Below, piece by piece: positions 16,564 to 25,280 of a stretch of DNA of 64,000 bases. The stretch is from Rhodocyclaceae bacterium (lineage in GTDB: Bacteria > Pseudomonadota > Gammaproteobacteria > Burkholderiales > Rhodocyclaceae). The notes below the pieces were generated by a model. It was not told the DNA's origin. It worked only from the letters and a program-made list of their open reading frames with translations, and ran no database searches. Location: the NCBI GenBank assembly GCA_013426785.1, contig JACDZI010000001.1, positions 93,425 to 157,424 of the forward strand, given 5' to 3'. The translations under genes were made by a program, and so were the position numbers. Every line of letters begins with the position of its first letter. Position 1 is the stretch's first letter.

Positions 16564-17847
16564 TCACAAGCCCATCAGACGCGGCATGGTGAGCGTCAGG
16601 CTGGGCCAGTAGGCAACGATGAACAACACGGCGACCTCGGCGATCACGAACGGCCACATGGCCTTGGTGATGTCTTCGATCTTCGCGCCGGTAATCGAAC
16701 TCAGGACGAACAGGCTGGCACCGACCGGCGGCGTCATCAGGCCGATGTTGAGCGCCAGCACGATCATGATGCCTGTCTGCACCGGGTCCATGCCGATCGA
16801 GATGGCCAGCGCACCGAGGATCGGGCCAAGGACGATCAGGATGGCGTTGATGTCCATGAACATGCCGAGAATCAGCAGCAGGATCAGGATCATCAGGATG
16901 ATCATCGACGGGTCGGAGGTCAGCCCGAGGAACAGGCCGGTGATCAGCTGGGGCAGCTTCATGTAGGTCATCCACCAGCTGAGGATCGAGGCCGCAGCGA
17001 TGATGAGGAACACCACGCCGGTGATGCGCGCGGTCCTGACCAGCATCTCGACGATGTCATGGAACCTGACGGTACGGAACACGAAGATGCCGAGCAGCAT
17101 CGCATAGAACACCGCAATCGCCGCACCTTCGGTCGGGGTGACGAAGCCGCCGATGATGCCGCCGAGGATGATGATCGGCATCACCAGCGCGGCCAGCGCA
17201 TCCTTGAAGGCGACCAGGATGCCGCGCAGGCTCGGGCGCTGTCCGCCCTTGGGCAGACCCAGGCGGCGACCGAGGCCGGCAATGACCACCATGCAGAACA
17301 GGCCCATTACCAAGCCGGGCAGGATACCGGCCGCGAACAGGCTGGCGATCGAGACACCCATCATCGAGCCGTAGATCACCATCAGATTCGATGGTGGTAT
17401 GGTCGGACCGATGATCGAGCCGGCCACCACCACAGCGCAGGCAAAGGGTCGCTTGTATCCTTGTTTCTCCATCGCCGGCACCATGGTGCTGCCGAAGGCT
17501 GCCGCCTCGGCAACTGCCGCGCCGGTGATCCCGGCGAACAGGACGGACGAAACCATGCACGACTGTGCCATGCCGCCACGCAGATGGCCGACCAGTGCAT
17601 CGGCGAATTTCGCCAGCCGGTCGGTGATGCCCGCCTTGTTCATCAACTCGCCGGCAAAGATGAATAGCGGCATGGCGAGGAAAGTGAACAGGTCCAGGCC
17701 GGCGAAGTAGCGCTGCGGGGCCATCGCCAGCATTTCGGCGCCGCCGATCTGGAGGATGCCCAGCACGCCGGCAATGCCCAGCACATAGCCGATCGGCACG
17801 CCAACTGCGAGGAGGATGAAGAACGCTGCCAATACCCAGATCATCAC
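16564..17847 (-). CDS. dctM: TRAP transporter large permease DctM
   Basis: A 427-residue inner-membrane permease with about 12 transmembrane segments, the sodium-coupled transport subunit. Family stretches are FTFLAMPLFIFAGELMNKAGIT, GSIIGPTIPPSNLMVIYG, PTEGAAIAVFYAMLLG, and LALNIGLMTPPVGASLFVLS. It overlaps dctQ by four bases. dctP follows after 43 bases. Confidence 0.95.
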   Translation of the reverse strand: MMIWVLAAFFILLAVGVPIGYVLGIAGVLGILQIGGAEMLAMAPQRYFAGLDLFTFLAMPLFIFAGELMNKAGITDRLAKFADALVGHLRGGMAQSCMVSSVLFAGITGAAVAEAAAFGSTMVPAMEKQGYKRPFACAVVVAGSIIGPTIPPSNLMVIYGSMMGVSIASLFAAGILPGLVMGLFCMVVIAGLGRRLGLPKGGQRPSLRGILVAFKDALAALVMPIIILGGIIGGFVTPTEGAAIAVFYAMLLGIFVFRTVRFHDIVEMLVRTARITGVVFLIIAAASILSWWMTYMKLPQLITGLFLGLTSDPSMIILMILILLLILGMFMDINAILIVLGPILGALAISIGMDPVQTGIMIVLALNIGLMTPPVGASLFVLSSITGAKIEDITKAMWPFVIAEVAVLFIVAYWPSLTLTMPRLMGL

Positions 17848-18371
17848 TCATCCTCCGCAAAAGGGGCAGGCAGGCCGGCAACGGTGAAATCGCGCAGGCC
17901 CATCAGCACCAGTTGGACGCACACCAGCGCCGAGGAAACCGGCACGGCGGCAAAGGGTATCGCCATCGTCATGTCGAAGATCGAGGCAAATTGCGTGGCA
18001 CCCTGCTGGGTCATGCCGATACCGAAGTAGCACAGGAAGGCAAAAAACGCGAAGGCGAGCGCATCGATGGCCACGTCGAACCAGCGCCGGATGCGAATCG
18101 GAAAGCGATGGAGCAGGGCCGTCACCGCCACATGCTCGCGGCGCGCGACCCCGCAGGAAACAGCCAGCAGCGCACCCCAGATCATCAGGTAACGCGCCAG
18201 TTCCTCGGCCCAGGTCACGGGCAATTCGAAAACATAGCGGCCGAACACCCCGATCCAGATATCAATGACCAGGACACCGATAATGGCGGCACATAGCAGT
18301 TCGACCCAGCGGTTGAGCCTGGCGCTCAGGACCGCACTCTTGTCACCCAGGTTTTGCATCTTTGCATTCAT
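17844..18371 (-). CDS. dctQ: TRAP transporter small permease DctQ
   Basis: A 175-residue membrane protein with four predicted helices (LLCAAIIGVLVIDIWIGVFGRY, EELARYLMIWGALLAVSCGV, ALAFAFFAFLCYFGIGM and a final AVPVSSALVCVQLVLMG). WAEELARYLMIW is the family signature. It starts 24 bases after the RpiR-type regulator stop and is the first transporter gene. Confidence 0.92.
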   Translation of the reverse strand: MNAKMQNLGDKSAVLSARLNRWVELLCAAIIGVLVIDIWIGVFGRYVFELPVTWAEELARYLMIWGALLAVSCGVARREHVAVTALLHRFPIRIRRWFDVAIDALAFAFFAFLCYFGIGMTQQGATQFASIFDMTMAIPFAAVPVSSALVCVQLVLMGLRDFTVAGLPAPFAEDE

Positions 18372-18395
18372 ACGGTGTCGTGGGGGGTTTGCAGG

Positions 18396-19217
18396 TCAGT
18401 GCCGGAGATCGCCGAGCGCTGCATGCAGGGTTTCAATGGCTTCAAGACGCTTGCGGCTTTTCTTGCCCAGTTTTTGGGCGACGGCGGCACACAGGTAATT
18501 GACGAGGCTCACCGCCGCCACGTAGGAATCGAAGATTGAGCCGCCCTCGGTCAGGCAGTGCAGCACGACGTCGCCCGAGCGCGACAGCGGCGGCGTGCCG
18601 GGACTGGCGATGAAGACCAGCTTCGCACCGGCGTGGCGGCCGGCATCCACGATCGACTGCAGCAGGGCGGAACGCCGCCTGAAATCGACGACCAGCAACG
18701 CATCGCCCCGGCCCAGTGACACAAGATCCTCCGCCGGGGTCAGCGCCGCACCGGGCAGACTGGCGACCTCAGCCCTGAGTTGCGAGAGCAGATAGGCCGC
18801 ATGCGCCGCCACGAAATGGCCATTGCGCAGGCCAACCACCCGCACACACGGCGCCTTCGCCAGCAGGCTGACCGCCTCGGCGAGCGAGGCGACGTTCGAC
18901 TGCTTGAAGGTTTCGGAGAGATTCTTGAGATCGGTGGCCACATGCCGCGACAGGCCGTCGGAAACCCGCTCCTTCGCCTTGATGCCGGCGAGGGCATACA
19001 GGGGCGAGGCCAAATGTGCTTCGGCGCGGGCCTGGCGCCGCGCATCGCCAAAGCTGGCGTAGCCAATGCGGCGGAAAAACCGGGCTGCCGTTGCCTTGGA
19101 TACCGTGGCTTCAGCCGCCAGTTCGGTGGCCGAATAACTGGCAAGATTGTTCAACCGGGCCAGGATCGTGTCGGCCAGCTTCTGCTCGCCCGGCGGCAGG
19201 CAGTCGTAAACGGCCAT
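18396..19217 (-). CDS. RpiR/MurR family transcriptional regulator
   Basis: A 273-residue regulator. An HTH of the RpiR type covers about residues 1-77 (LASYSATELAAEATVSKATAARFFRRIGY), followed by a SIS domain (about 110-250) with GLRNGHFVAAHAAYL, GDALLVVDFRRRS and FIASPGTPPLSRSGD. I place the start at ATG 19217, which has AGGA seven bases ahead. The ORF-track start at 19283 lies inside a palindrome that looks like an operator. It heads the catabolic block and probably senses a small metabolite of the pathway through its SIS domain. Confidence 0.88.
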   Translation of the reverse strand: MAVYDCLPPGEQKLADTILARLNNLASYSATELAAEATVSKATAARFFRRIGYASFGDARRQARAEAHLASPLYALAGIKAKERVSDGLSRHVATDLKNLSETFKQSNVASLAEAVSLLAKAPCVRVVGLRNGHFVAAHAAYLLSQLRAEVASLPGAALTPAEDLVSLGRGDALLVVDFRRRSALLQSIVDAGRHAGAKLVFIASPGTPPLSRSGDVVLHCLTEGGSIFDSYVAAVSLVNYLCAAVAQKLGKKSRKRLEAIETLHAALGDLRH

Positions 19218-19279
19218 GATCGATTCCTGGATTGTCGGTTCCACTGGAAGTTTTTTCCCCTCGGCCCAACCAAGGCAAC

Positions 19280-19301
19280 GCATGAAACAATAGTTTCATG
19301 C
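19280..19301. promoter_or_regulatory. Palindromic operator candidate for the RpiR-type regulator
   Basis: Perfect 9-bp arms GCATGAAAC/GTTTCATGC with an AATA centre, 63 bases upstream of the chosen rpiR-type start. RpiR-family sites often have GAAA/TTTC arms. A second AT-rich stretch (AAAACAATTATTTCG) lies next to it and may be the promoter. Confidence 0.6.
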
Positions 19302-19368
19302 GCATACTTCCATAAAACAATTATTTCGTCAATGTCGTGAACGCGACAAAGCGGAGGCGGGAGGAAAT

Positions 19369-19722
19369 TCAGGGGCCGAGATAGTGCAGGTGGCTGCCGC
19401 AACCGGCGCGGCAATCGGAAGCGCCAAAGCCGGGAACCGGTGTGCTGCCGGGCGTCGCCTGGTTGATGGCGCATTCATCCTCGACATAGCGCCGCACCCC
19501 GGCGATACGCACGCCCGGCGCAGCCAGCAGGTAGTCGATGTGCCAGCGCAGGGTTTTCTCCCGGCGCAGGTGGCGGGCGACACGCGCCGCGAAATTGCGC
19601 CGCGCCGAACCCGTATAAATGTAACGGCCGGCCGGGAACTCGCACTTCCCGAACCGGCCAACCTGGACCCGCAGCGGGCGGGTCACTTCGATCAACAACT
19701 GGTAGGTAACGTGGGCGGTCAC
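19369..19722 (-). CDS. DUF123 GIY-YIG-like protein
   Basis: A 117-residue protein of the DUF123 family, which resembles GIY-YIG nucleases and is fused to endonuclease III in some archaea. Family features are CEFPAGRYIYTGSARRN (the YIYTGSA stretch replaces GIY-YIG), ARHLRREKTLRWHIDYLL, and late cysteines and histidines (DCRAGCGSHLHYLG). It overlaps dps by ATGA, so it is co-expressed with a DNA-protecting protein and may take part in DNA repair under oxidative stress. No activity is proven for the stand-alone form. Confidence 0.85.
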   Translation of the reverse strand: MTAHVTYQLLIEVTRPLRVQVGRFGKCEFPAGRYIYTGSARRNFAARVARHLRREKTLRWHIDYLLAAPGVRIAGVRRYVEDECAINQATPGSTPVPGFGASDCRAGCGSHLHYLGP

Positions 19723-20207
19723 TCTTCCAGCAGGCTGCGCAGCATCCAGGCGGTCTTCTCATGCACGTCGAGGCGCTGGGTCAGCACGTCGGCGGTCGGC
19801 TGGTCGTTGGCCTTATCGACCAGTTCGAACAGTTCGCGCGCGGTACGGGCAGTGGCTTCCTGCGCATCGACCAGCAGGCGGATCATCTCGGTGGCCTTCG
19901 GCACGCCTTCCGGCTCTTTGATCGACGCCAGCTTGACGAATTCCTTGTAGGTGCCGGGCGCGGGATGGCCGAGGGCGCGGATGCGTTCGGCGATGATGTC
20001 GAGGGCGTTCCACTGCTCGGTGTATTGCCCCATGAACATCAGGTGCAGGCTATTGAATTGCGGGCCGGTGACGTTCCAATGGAAATTGTGCGTCATCAGG
20101 TAGAGCGTGTAGCTGTCGGCCAGCAGCTTCGACAAGCCCTTGGCGATGGCGGCACGGTCGGTGTCGCTGATGCCGATGTCGATGCGGGCGGATTTTTTGG
20201 TTTTCAT
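19719..20207 (-). CDS. dps: DNA protection during starvation protein Dps
   Basis: A 162-residue ferritin-like protein that forms a dodecamer, oxidises Fe(II) with H2O2 and shields DNA. The inter-subunit ferroxidase ligands are in THNFHWNVTGPQF and in QYTEQWNALDIIAERIRALG. A lysine-rich N-terminus (MKTKKSARID) could touch DNA. ATG 20207 has AAGGAGA ahead of it; the longer ORF start is upstream of this ribosome site. It lies directly downstream of oxyR, with an OxyR-type site in between. Confidence 0.94.
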   Translation of the reverse strand: MKTKKSARIDIGISDTDRAAIAKGLSKLLADSYTLYLMTHNFHWNVTGPQFNSLHLMFMGQYTEQWNALDIIAERIRALGHPAPGTYKEFVKLASIKEPEGVPKATEMIRLLVDAQEATARTARELFELVDKANDQPTADVLTQRLDVHEKTAWMLRSLLEE

Positions 20208-20269
20208 GGTGTTCTCCTTGGGATCAATGACGATGGATGGATTGTGCGCCGCGGCCAACCATTATTCCA

Positions 20270-20306
20270 GCGGATTATTTCAATCAGAGCGATAGCAACT
20301 GGCTAT
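20270..20306 (-). promoter_or_regulatory. OxyR-binding site upstream of dps
   Basis: Read on the minus strand: ATAG-N7-CTAT-N7-ATTG-N7-CCGC. The OxyR consensus is four ATAG/CTAT quarter-sites with seven-base spacing. The first two are perfect and the third has one mismatch; the fourth is poor. It ends about 63 bases before the dps ATG and overlaps the oxyR stop codon. TTGAAA within it could be the -35. Confidence 0.7.
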
Positions 20307-21211
20307 TTTGACGGCCAGGTACCCGGCAGCTTGCAATCCAGCAAGGCCCGCCGCACCAGGTCGATGGCCTGATGGCGCGGGAAGCTGGCCCGCCAGACCA
20401 GCCCGACGCGCCGCGTCGGCGTCGGTTCGGCGAAGGGCACGGCGCGCAGCAGCGGGTCGTCGGGCGGCAGGCGGTCGACCGCGGAAGCCGGCATCACCGT
20501 GATACCCACACCCGAGGCGACCATCAGGCGAATGGTTTCCAGCGACGAGCCTTCGAGCACCTGCGGCCCGCCGGCCCCGGCCTGACTGCACAGGTCGAGC
20601 ACCTGATCGCGGAAGCAGTTGCCGCGCCCGAGCATCAGCAGCGGTTCGTCGAGCAGACGCTCGGCGGCGATACTGGCCTGCGTCGCCCAGGGGTGGCCGG
20701 CCTGCACCAGCACGCGGAAGGCTTCTTCATAAACGGGCTGGGCCACCAGGCCGGGTTCCTGCACCGGCAGGGCCAGCACGGCGACATCGAGTTCGCCGTT
20801 TTTCAGCGCTTCGAGCAGCTTGGTGGTGAAACTCTCCTCGATCATCAGCGGCATCTTCGGCGCGCGCGCGCGCAACAGCGGCACCAGCGCCGGCAGCAGG
20901 TAGGGGCCGATGGTGTGGATCGCGCCGAGGCGCAGCGGGCCGGCCAGCGGATCGCCCGCCGTCGAGGCGAGCTCCTTGACACGCGCCGCTTCCGCCAGCA
21001 CTTTCTCGGCCTGGCGCACGATCGGTTCGCCGGCCGGCGTCATCGTCACCTCGCTCTGGCCGCGTTCGAACAGGATCAGGCCGAGTTCGTCCTCGAGTTT
21101 CTTGACCGCCACGGACAGCGTCGGTTGGGCGACGTGGCACTTGTCGGCGGCGCGGCCGAAGTGTTTTTCGCGAGCGAGGGCAACGATGTAACGCAGTTCG
21201 GTCAGGGTCAT
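20303..21211 (-). CDS. oxyR: Hydrogen-peroxide-sensing LysR regulator OxyR
   Basis: A 302-residue LysR-type regulator. The HTH is at residues 1-60 (MTLTELRYIVALAREKHFGRAA). The sensor domain has the redox pair in RGNCFRDQVLDLC, spaced like Cys199 and Cys208 of E. coli OxyR, so peroxide sensing by disulfide formation is expected. ATG 21211 is the family start; the ORF-track start is 126 codons too long. It is divergent from the APH-AAA gene by only 12 bases and precedes dps. Confidence 0.95.
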   Translation of the reverse strand: MTLTELRYIVALAREKHFGRAADKCHVAQPTLSVAVKKLEDELGLILFERGQSEVTMTPAGEPIVRQAEKVLAEAARVKELASTAGDPLAGPLRLGAIHTIGPYLLPALVPLLRARAPKMPLMIEESFTTKLLEALKNGELDVAVLALPVQEPGLVAQPVYEEAFRVLVQAGHPWATQASIAAERLLDEPLLMLGRGNCFRDQVLDLCSQAGAGGPQVLEGSSLETIRLMVASGVGITVMPASAVDRLPPDDPLLRAVPFAEPTPTRRVGLVWRASFPRHQAIDLVRRALLDCKLPGTWPSK

Positions 21212-21223
21212 AATGCGGGGATT

Positions 21224-22606
21224 ATGCCGCAAGCCCCTGCCGAAATCGTCGCCGCCCTGCCCGCCCCGCTGGAGCGCTGCATCGAGACGCACATTTCCTG
21301 GGTGCTGCTGGCCGGCGACTTTGCCTACAAGCTCAAGAAACCGCTGGTCCTGCCCTTTCTCGACTATGGCACGGCAGACCAGCGCCGCCACTTCTGCCAT
21401 GAGGAGCTGCGCCTCAATCGACGCTTTGCACCGAATTTGTATCTCGATGTGGTTGATCTCGCTGGCGAACCTGCCGTCCGGATGCGTCGCTTCGACGAGG
21501 CTCAGCGGCTTGATCATGTCAGCAGCCAGGGCAATCTGAGCGGCGCGCACCTGACCCAACTGGCACGCGACCTGGACGCCTTCCAGCACGCCGTCCCGCC
21601 AGCGCCGACTTCTTATGGCACGCCGGAGAGAATTCGTGCCGATGCGCTGGAAAATTTCGACGAACTGGCATGCCTGCTACCGCACGAAGCCGCAGCGCTG
21701 ACGCGCCTGCGTAGGTGGACCGAGGCGGAGTGGCAACGTTGCGAACCGAATTTCGCGCGCCGCAGGACAGCAGGAAAAATCCGCGAGGGCCATGGCGACC
21801 TGCATCTCGGCAACCTGGTGCTGCTTGACGGCAAGGTGGTGCCCTTCGATGGCATCGAGTTCAACGCGGACCTGCGCCACATCGACGTAGCCAGCGAGAT
21901 CGCCTTCACCCTGCTCGACCTGCTCGACCATGGCCGGCCCGGCCTCGCCCACTGGCTGCTTGACGCCTGGCTGACCTGGAGCGGCGACCACGATGCGCTG
22001 AGCGTACTGCGCTTCTACCTCGTCTATCGCGCCATGGTGCGCGCGAAGGTTGCCGGTCTGCGCGGGGAAACAGCCGACTGGCAGGAGGCCGCCGGTTACC
22101 TCGCGCTGGCCGCCCGCCTGACGACACCTACCACGCCAACACTGACAATCACCTTCGGTCCGTCGGGTTGCGGCAAGACCCACGCCAGCAGTCGCCGTCT
22201 CGCCAGCGCCGACTTTTTGCATACGGTACGGATACGCTCGGATGTCGAGCGCAAGCGCCTGTTCGGCCTTGCTCCGGATGCCACCAGCGACGGTTCGATT
22301 TACACACCGGAGGCCACCACCCGCACCTATGCCCGGCTCGCCGAACTGGCGGAAGCGGCACTCACCGCCGGCTGGTCGGTGATCGTCGATGCTGCCTTCC
22401 TCAAGCGCGCCGAGCGCGATCAATTCCGCTCACTGGCAGGGCGCTTGGGCGTGCCGTTCGCCATTCTGGCGCCGAACGCCCCGCCCGACGAACTGGCTCG
22501 GCGCATCGCCGCCCGCCAGGGCGATGCCTCGGAAGCCACGCCGACGGTCCTGGCTCGGCAATTGGCATGGCTTGAACCGTTGGACACGGACGAGCCAGTC
22601 CTCTGA
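21224..22606 (+). CDS. APH-like kinase fused to an AAA ATP-binding domain
   Basis: A 460-residue two-domain protein. Residues 1-300 resemble aminoglycoside phosphotransferases (HISWVLLAGDFAYKLKKP; catalytic GHGDLHLGN; metal-binding FDGIEFN). Residues 305-460 are a P-loop kinase with Walker A GPSGCGKT and the DAAFLKR segment. The family is widespread and of unknown substrate. Two dispersed-repeat copies lie in frame, at about residue 123 (AVPPAPTS) and just after the Walker A helix (RLASADFL). Both fall in loops. It is the only gene here with two copies. Confidence 0.88.
   Translation: MPQAPAEIVAALPAPLERCIETHISWVLLAGDFAYKLKKPLVLPFLDYGTADQRRHFCHEELRLNRRFAPNLYLDVVDLAGEPAVRMRRFDEAQRLDHVSSQGNLSGAHLTQLARDLDAFQHAVPPAPTSYGTPERIRADALENFDELACLLPHEAAALTRLRRWTEAEWQRCEPNFARRRTAGKIREGHGDLHLGNLVLLDGKVVPFDGIEFNADLRHIDVASEIAFTLLDLLDHGRPGLAHWLLDAWLTWSGDHDALSVLRFYLVYRAMVRAKVAGLRGETADWQEAAGYLALAARLTTPTTPTLTITFGPSGCGKTHASSRRLASADFLHTVRIRSDVERKRLFGLAPDATSDGSIYTPEATTRTYARLAELAEAALTAGWSVIVDAAFLKRAERDQFRSLAGRLGVPFAILAPNAPPDELARRIAARQGDASEATPTVLARQLAWLEPLDTDEPVL
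21590..21614 (-). repeat. Dispersed 24-bp repeat, copy 5 (in frame in the APH domain)
   Basis: One mismatch in the T-run. Read in frame as AVPPAPTS between two helices of the APH domain. Confidence 0.85.
22194..22218 (-). repeat. Dispersed 24-bp repeat, copy 6 (in frame after Walker A)
   Basis: Read in frame as RLASADFL about ten residues after GPSGCGKT. One C-to-T change relative to the consensus. Confidence 0.85.
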
Positions 22607-22649
22607 ATAGGTTATATTTCCGTACCGTGAATCATCCGCCGATTTCCCG

Positions 22650-25250
22650 ATGCCCCTGACCGACCGCGACAAGCTGCAAATGCTGTTGGACGGGGTGCAG
22701 GCCTATATCCGGGGCAAGATCGATACCCGTATCCAACTCTACAGCGGCGACGAATTCGCCGAATTGGCGGAAGCTTTCAATGTCCTCGCCATCCAGATGC
22801 AGGTTCGTGAAATCGCCATCAAGGAAGCCGAGGAGCGCTGGCAGTTTGCGCTGGAGGGCGCCGGCCACGGCGTGTGGGACGCGAACGCGCATACCGGCCA
22901 GACCTATTATTCCCGGCGCTGGAAGGAAATGCTCGGGTACGCCGATGACGAGATCGGCACCGGTCGCGAAGAATGGCTGGAGCGTGTCCATCCGGATGAC
23001 CTGCCGCAGGTGCATGAGGAGATGGAGCGCCACAACAAGGAAGAAAGCGCAGGCTATCGCGCCACTTACCGCATCCGCACCAAATCGGGCGACTACCGCT
23101 GGGTGCTCGCCCAGGGCCGCATCGTCAGCCGGGATGCGAAGGGCAATCCGCTCCGCACGATCGGCACCCATACCGACGTCACGGAACAGCGGATCAACCA
23201 GGAGAAACTCGAACAGTTGATGGTAGCGTTGCAGGAGAGCGAAGCCCGCTATCGCGGCTTCTTCACCGAATCTCGTGCCGTGATGCTGCTGGTCGATCCG
23301 ACCGACGGCCGCATCATCGACGCCAATCCGGCCGCCAGCGATTACTACGGCTACGCGCACGAGGAATTGCTGGCCCTCAGGATCGGCGACATCAACCAGA
23401 TGTCGCACGATGAGGTGGCGGAAGAGATGATGCAGGCGCTTGGAGAAAAACGCGATCACTTCGTCTTTCCGCACCTCCTGAAGGATGGACGGGTCCGCAC
23501 CGTCGAGGTTTATAGCGGCCCTTACCATTATCAGGACCGGATCATCCTCTACTCGATCGTGCACGACATCACCGAACGGGTCGAGGCCGAACGCGCGCTG
23601 CGCGAGGCGGCGACGCTGTTCGCGGCGACCACCGAGTCGGTCATGATCACCGACCCGCAGAGCACGATCAAGCGCGTCAACCCCGCCTTCGTTGCCACCA
23701 CCGGCTACAGTGCCGAGGAAGCCATTGGCCAGACGCCACGCCTGATCAAGTCGGGCCGTCACGATGACGCCTACTATGACGATATGATGGCGCAACTCCA
23801 GAAGGTCGGCCGCTGGGAAGGCGAGGTCTGGAATCGTCGCAAGAACGGCGAACTGTTTCCGGTCTGGCAGATCATCTCCGCCGTGCGCGACGGCAAAGGC
23901 CGCATCACCGAATTCATCTCCCTGTTCATGGACATCACCCAGAAGAAGCGCAGCGAGGCCGAGATCGTCTATCGTGCCAATTACGATGCACTGACCGGCC
24001 TGCCCAACCGCAACCTGCTGACCGAACGACTCGGCCAGGCGGTCAAGCAGGCGCGCCGGGAAGGCAGCCACGTTGCCGTCATGTTCCTCGATCTCGACTT
24101 CTTCAAGCAGGTGAACGACACGCTCGGCCATGCGATCGGCGATCGGCTGCTGCAAGCGGTATCGGAAAGGATGCGCCTGTGCGTGCGCGAAACCGACACC
24201 ATTGCGCGGCTCGGCGGCGACGAATTCGTCGTCCTGCTGGCCGACATCGAGGACTCCGACGCGGCCGGCGTCGTAGCAGAAAAAATCATTACCCAGCTGG
24301 TCGAACCCTTCGTGTTCGACGGTAACGAAATCCATATCGGTGCGTCGATCGGCATCACGCTGTTCCCCGACGACGGCCAGGATGTCGAAACCCTGTTCCG
24401 CAATGCCGACCTGGCGATGTACCGTGCCAAGAATGCCGGCCGCAACAATGCCCAATTCTTCGAGATGACCCTCACCACGGTGGCCAACGAACGGCGGGCG
24501 CTCGAAACCGATTTGCGGGTGGCACTGGCGCGGCACGAGTTCGCGCTGCATTTCCAGCCGGTGATCGAACTCGCCAGCGGACGCATCATCGGCGCCGAGG
24601 CTTTGCTGCGCTGGCAACAGCCACTACGCGGTATCGTCAGTCCGGAACAGTTCATCCCGCTCGCCGAGGAAACCGGCCTGATTCGCGAGATCGGCAGCTG
24701 GGTGTTCGCCGAAGGCTGCCGCCAGCTCGCCATGTGGCAGGCTGCCGGCCACTCACTCACGCTGGCGGTCAATGTCTCGGTTCGGCAATTGCCTGACGCA
24801 CTATCGATTGGCCATCTGTTGACGGTGCTGGCCCAGCTCAACCTGTCGCCGAGCCAGATCGTGCTTGAAATCACCGAGGGCGTCCTGCTCGCCGATTCAG
24901 CGCCGATCCAGGAATGGTTCATCGCCGCCGCGACGGCCGGCCTGCAACTGGCGATCGACGACTTCGGTACCGGCTATTCCTCGCTGGCCTACCTGAAACG
25001 CTTTCCGGTCCATCACGTCAAGATCGACAAGAGTTTCGTGCGCGACATGGCGACCGACCTGGCCGACCGGGCACTGGTCGAAGCCATCCTTGCCATGTCG
25101 CACAGCCTCGGGCTGTCGGTCGTGGCCGAGGGGGTCGAAACCGACGACCAGGCCAAGCTCCTGCAGGCGCGTGGCTGCGAACTGGCACAGGGCTATTTTT
25201 TCAGCCGCCCGGTGACGGCCGAAGCCTTTACCGCGCTGCTGACTGCCTGA
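22650..25250 (+). CDS. PAS-PAS-PAS-GGDEF-EAL cyclic-di-GMP protein
   Basis: An 866-residue signalling protein. Residues 1-60 look like a HAMP segment (GKIDTRIQLYSGDEFAELAE) but no membrane helix precedes it, so the sensor part may have been lost. Three PAS domains follow (about 65-185, 195-310, 315-435). GGDEF (ARLGGDEFVVLL, near 522) and EAL (GAEALLRW, near 648, with DDFGTGYSS later) both keep their catalytic motifs, so it may make or degrade c-di-GMP. A WxHPDD motif is present in PAS1. It ends at a convergent junction with a repeat copy. Confidence 0.93.
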   Translation: MPLTDRDKLQMLLDGVQAYIRGKIDTRIQLYSGDEFAELAEAFNVLAIQMQVREIAIKEAEERWQFALEGAGHGVWDANAHTGQTYYSRRWKEMLGYADDEIGTGREEWLERVHPDDLPQVHEEMERHNKEESAGYRATYRIRTKSGDYRWVLAQGRIVSRDAKGNPLRTIGTHTDVTEQRINQEKLEQLMVALQESEARYRGFFTESRAVMLLVDPTDGRIIDANPAASDYYGYAHEELLALRIGDINQMSHDEVAEEMMQALGEKRDHFVFPHLLKDGRVRTVEVYSGPYHYQDRIILYSIVHDITERVEAERALREAATLFAATTESVMITDPQSTIKRVNPAFVATTGYSAEEAIGQTPRLIKSGRHDDAYYDDMMAQLQKVGRWEGEVWNRRKNGELFPVWQIISAVRDGKGRITEFISLFMDITQKKRSEAEIVYRANYDALTGLPNRNLLTERLGQAVKQARREGSHVAVMFLDLDFFKQVNDTLGHAIGDRLLQAVSERMRLCVRETDTIARLGGDEFVVLLADIEDSDAAGVVAEKIITQLVEPFVFDGNEIHIGASIGITLFPDDGQDVETLFRNADLAMYRAKNAGRNNAQFFEMTLTTVANERRALETDLRVALARHEFALHFQPVIELASGRIIGAEALLRWQQPLRGIVSPEQFIPLAEETGLIREIGSWVFAEGCRQLAMWQAAGHSLTLAVNVSVRQLPDALSIGHLLTVLAQLNLSPSQIVLEITEGVLLADSAPIQEWFIAAATAGLQLAIDDFGTGYSSLAYLKRFPVHHVKIDKSFVRDMATDLADRALVEAILAMSHSLGLSVVAEGVETDDQAKLLQARGCELAQGYFFSRPVTAEAFTALLTA

Positions 25251-25255
25251 TCAGC

Positions 25256-25280
25256 GCCGTCCTGCCAGCGCCGACTTTTT
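25256..25280 (-). repeat. Dispersed 24-bp repeat, copy 7 (convergent junction)
   Basis: Lies between the stop of the GGDEF-EAL gene and the stop of the converging pseudogene, touching the latter. Confidence 0.88.

Noticed and set aside
22632-24617. 661-residue minus-strand ORF antisense to the PAS-GGDEF-EAL gene
   Set aside because: Shadow frame caused by high GC at third positions; no family resemblance, while the + strand gene has intact GGDEF and EAL motifs.
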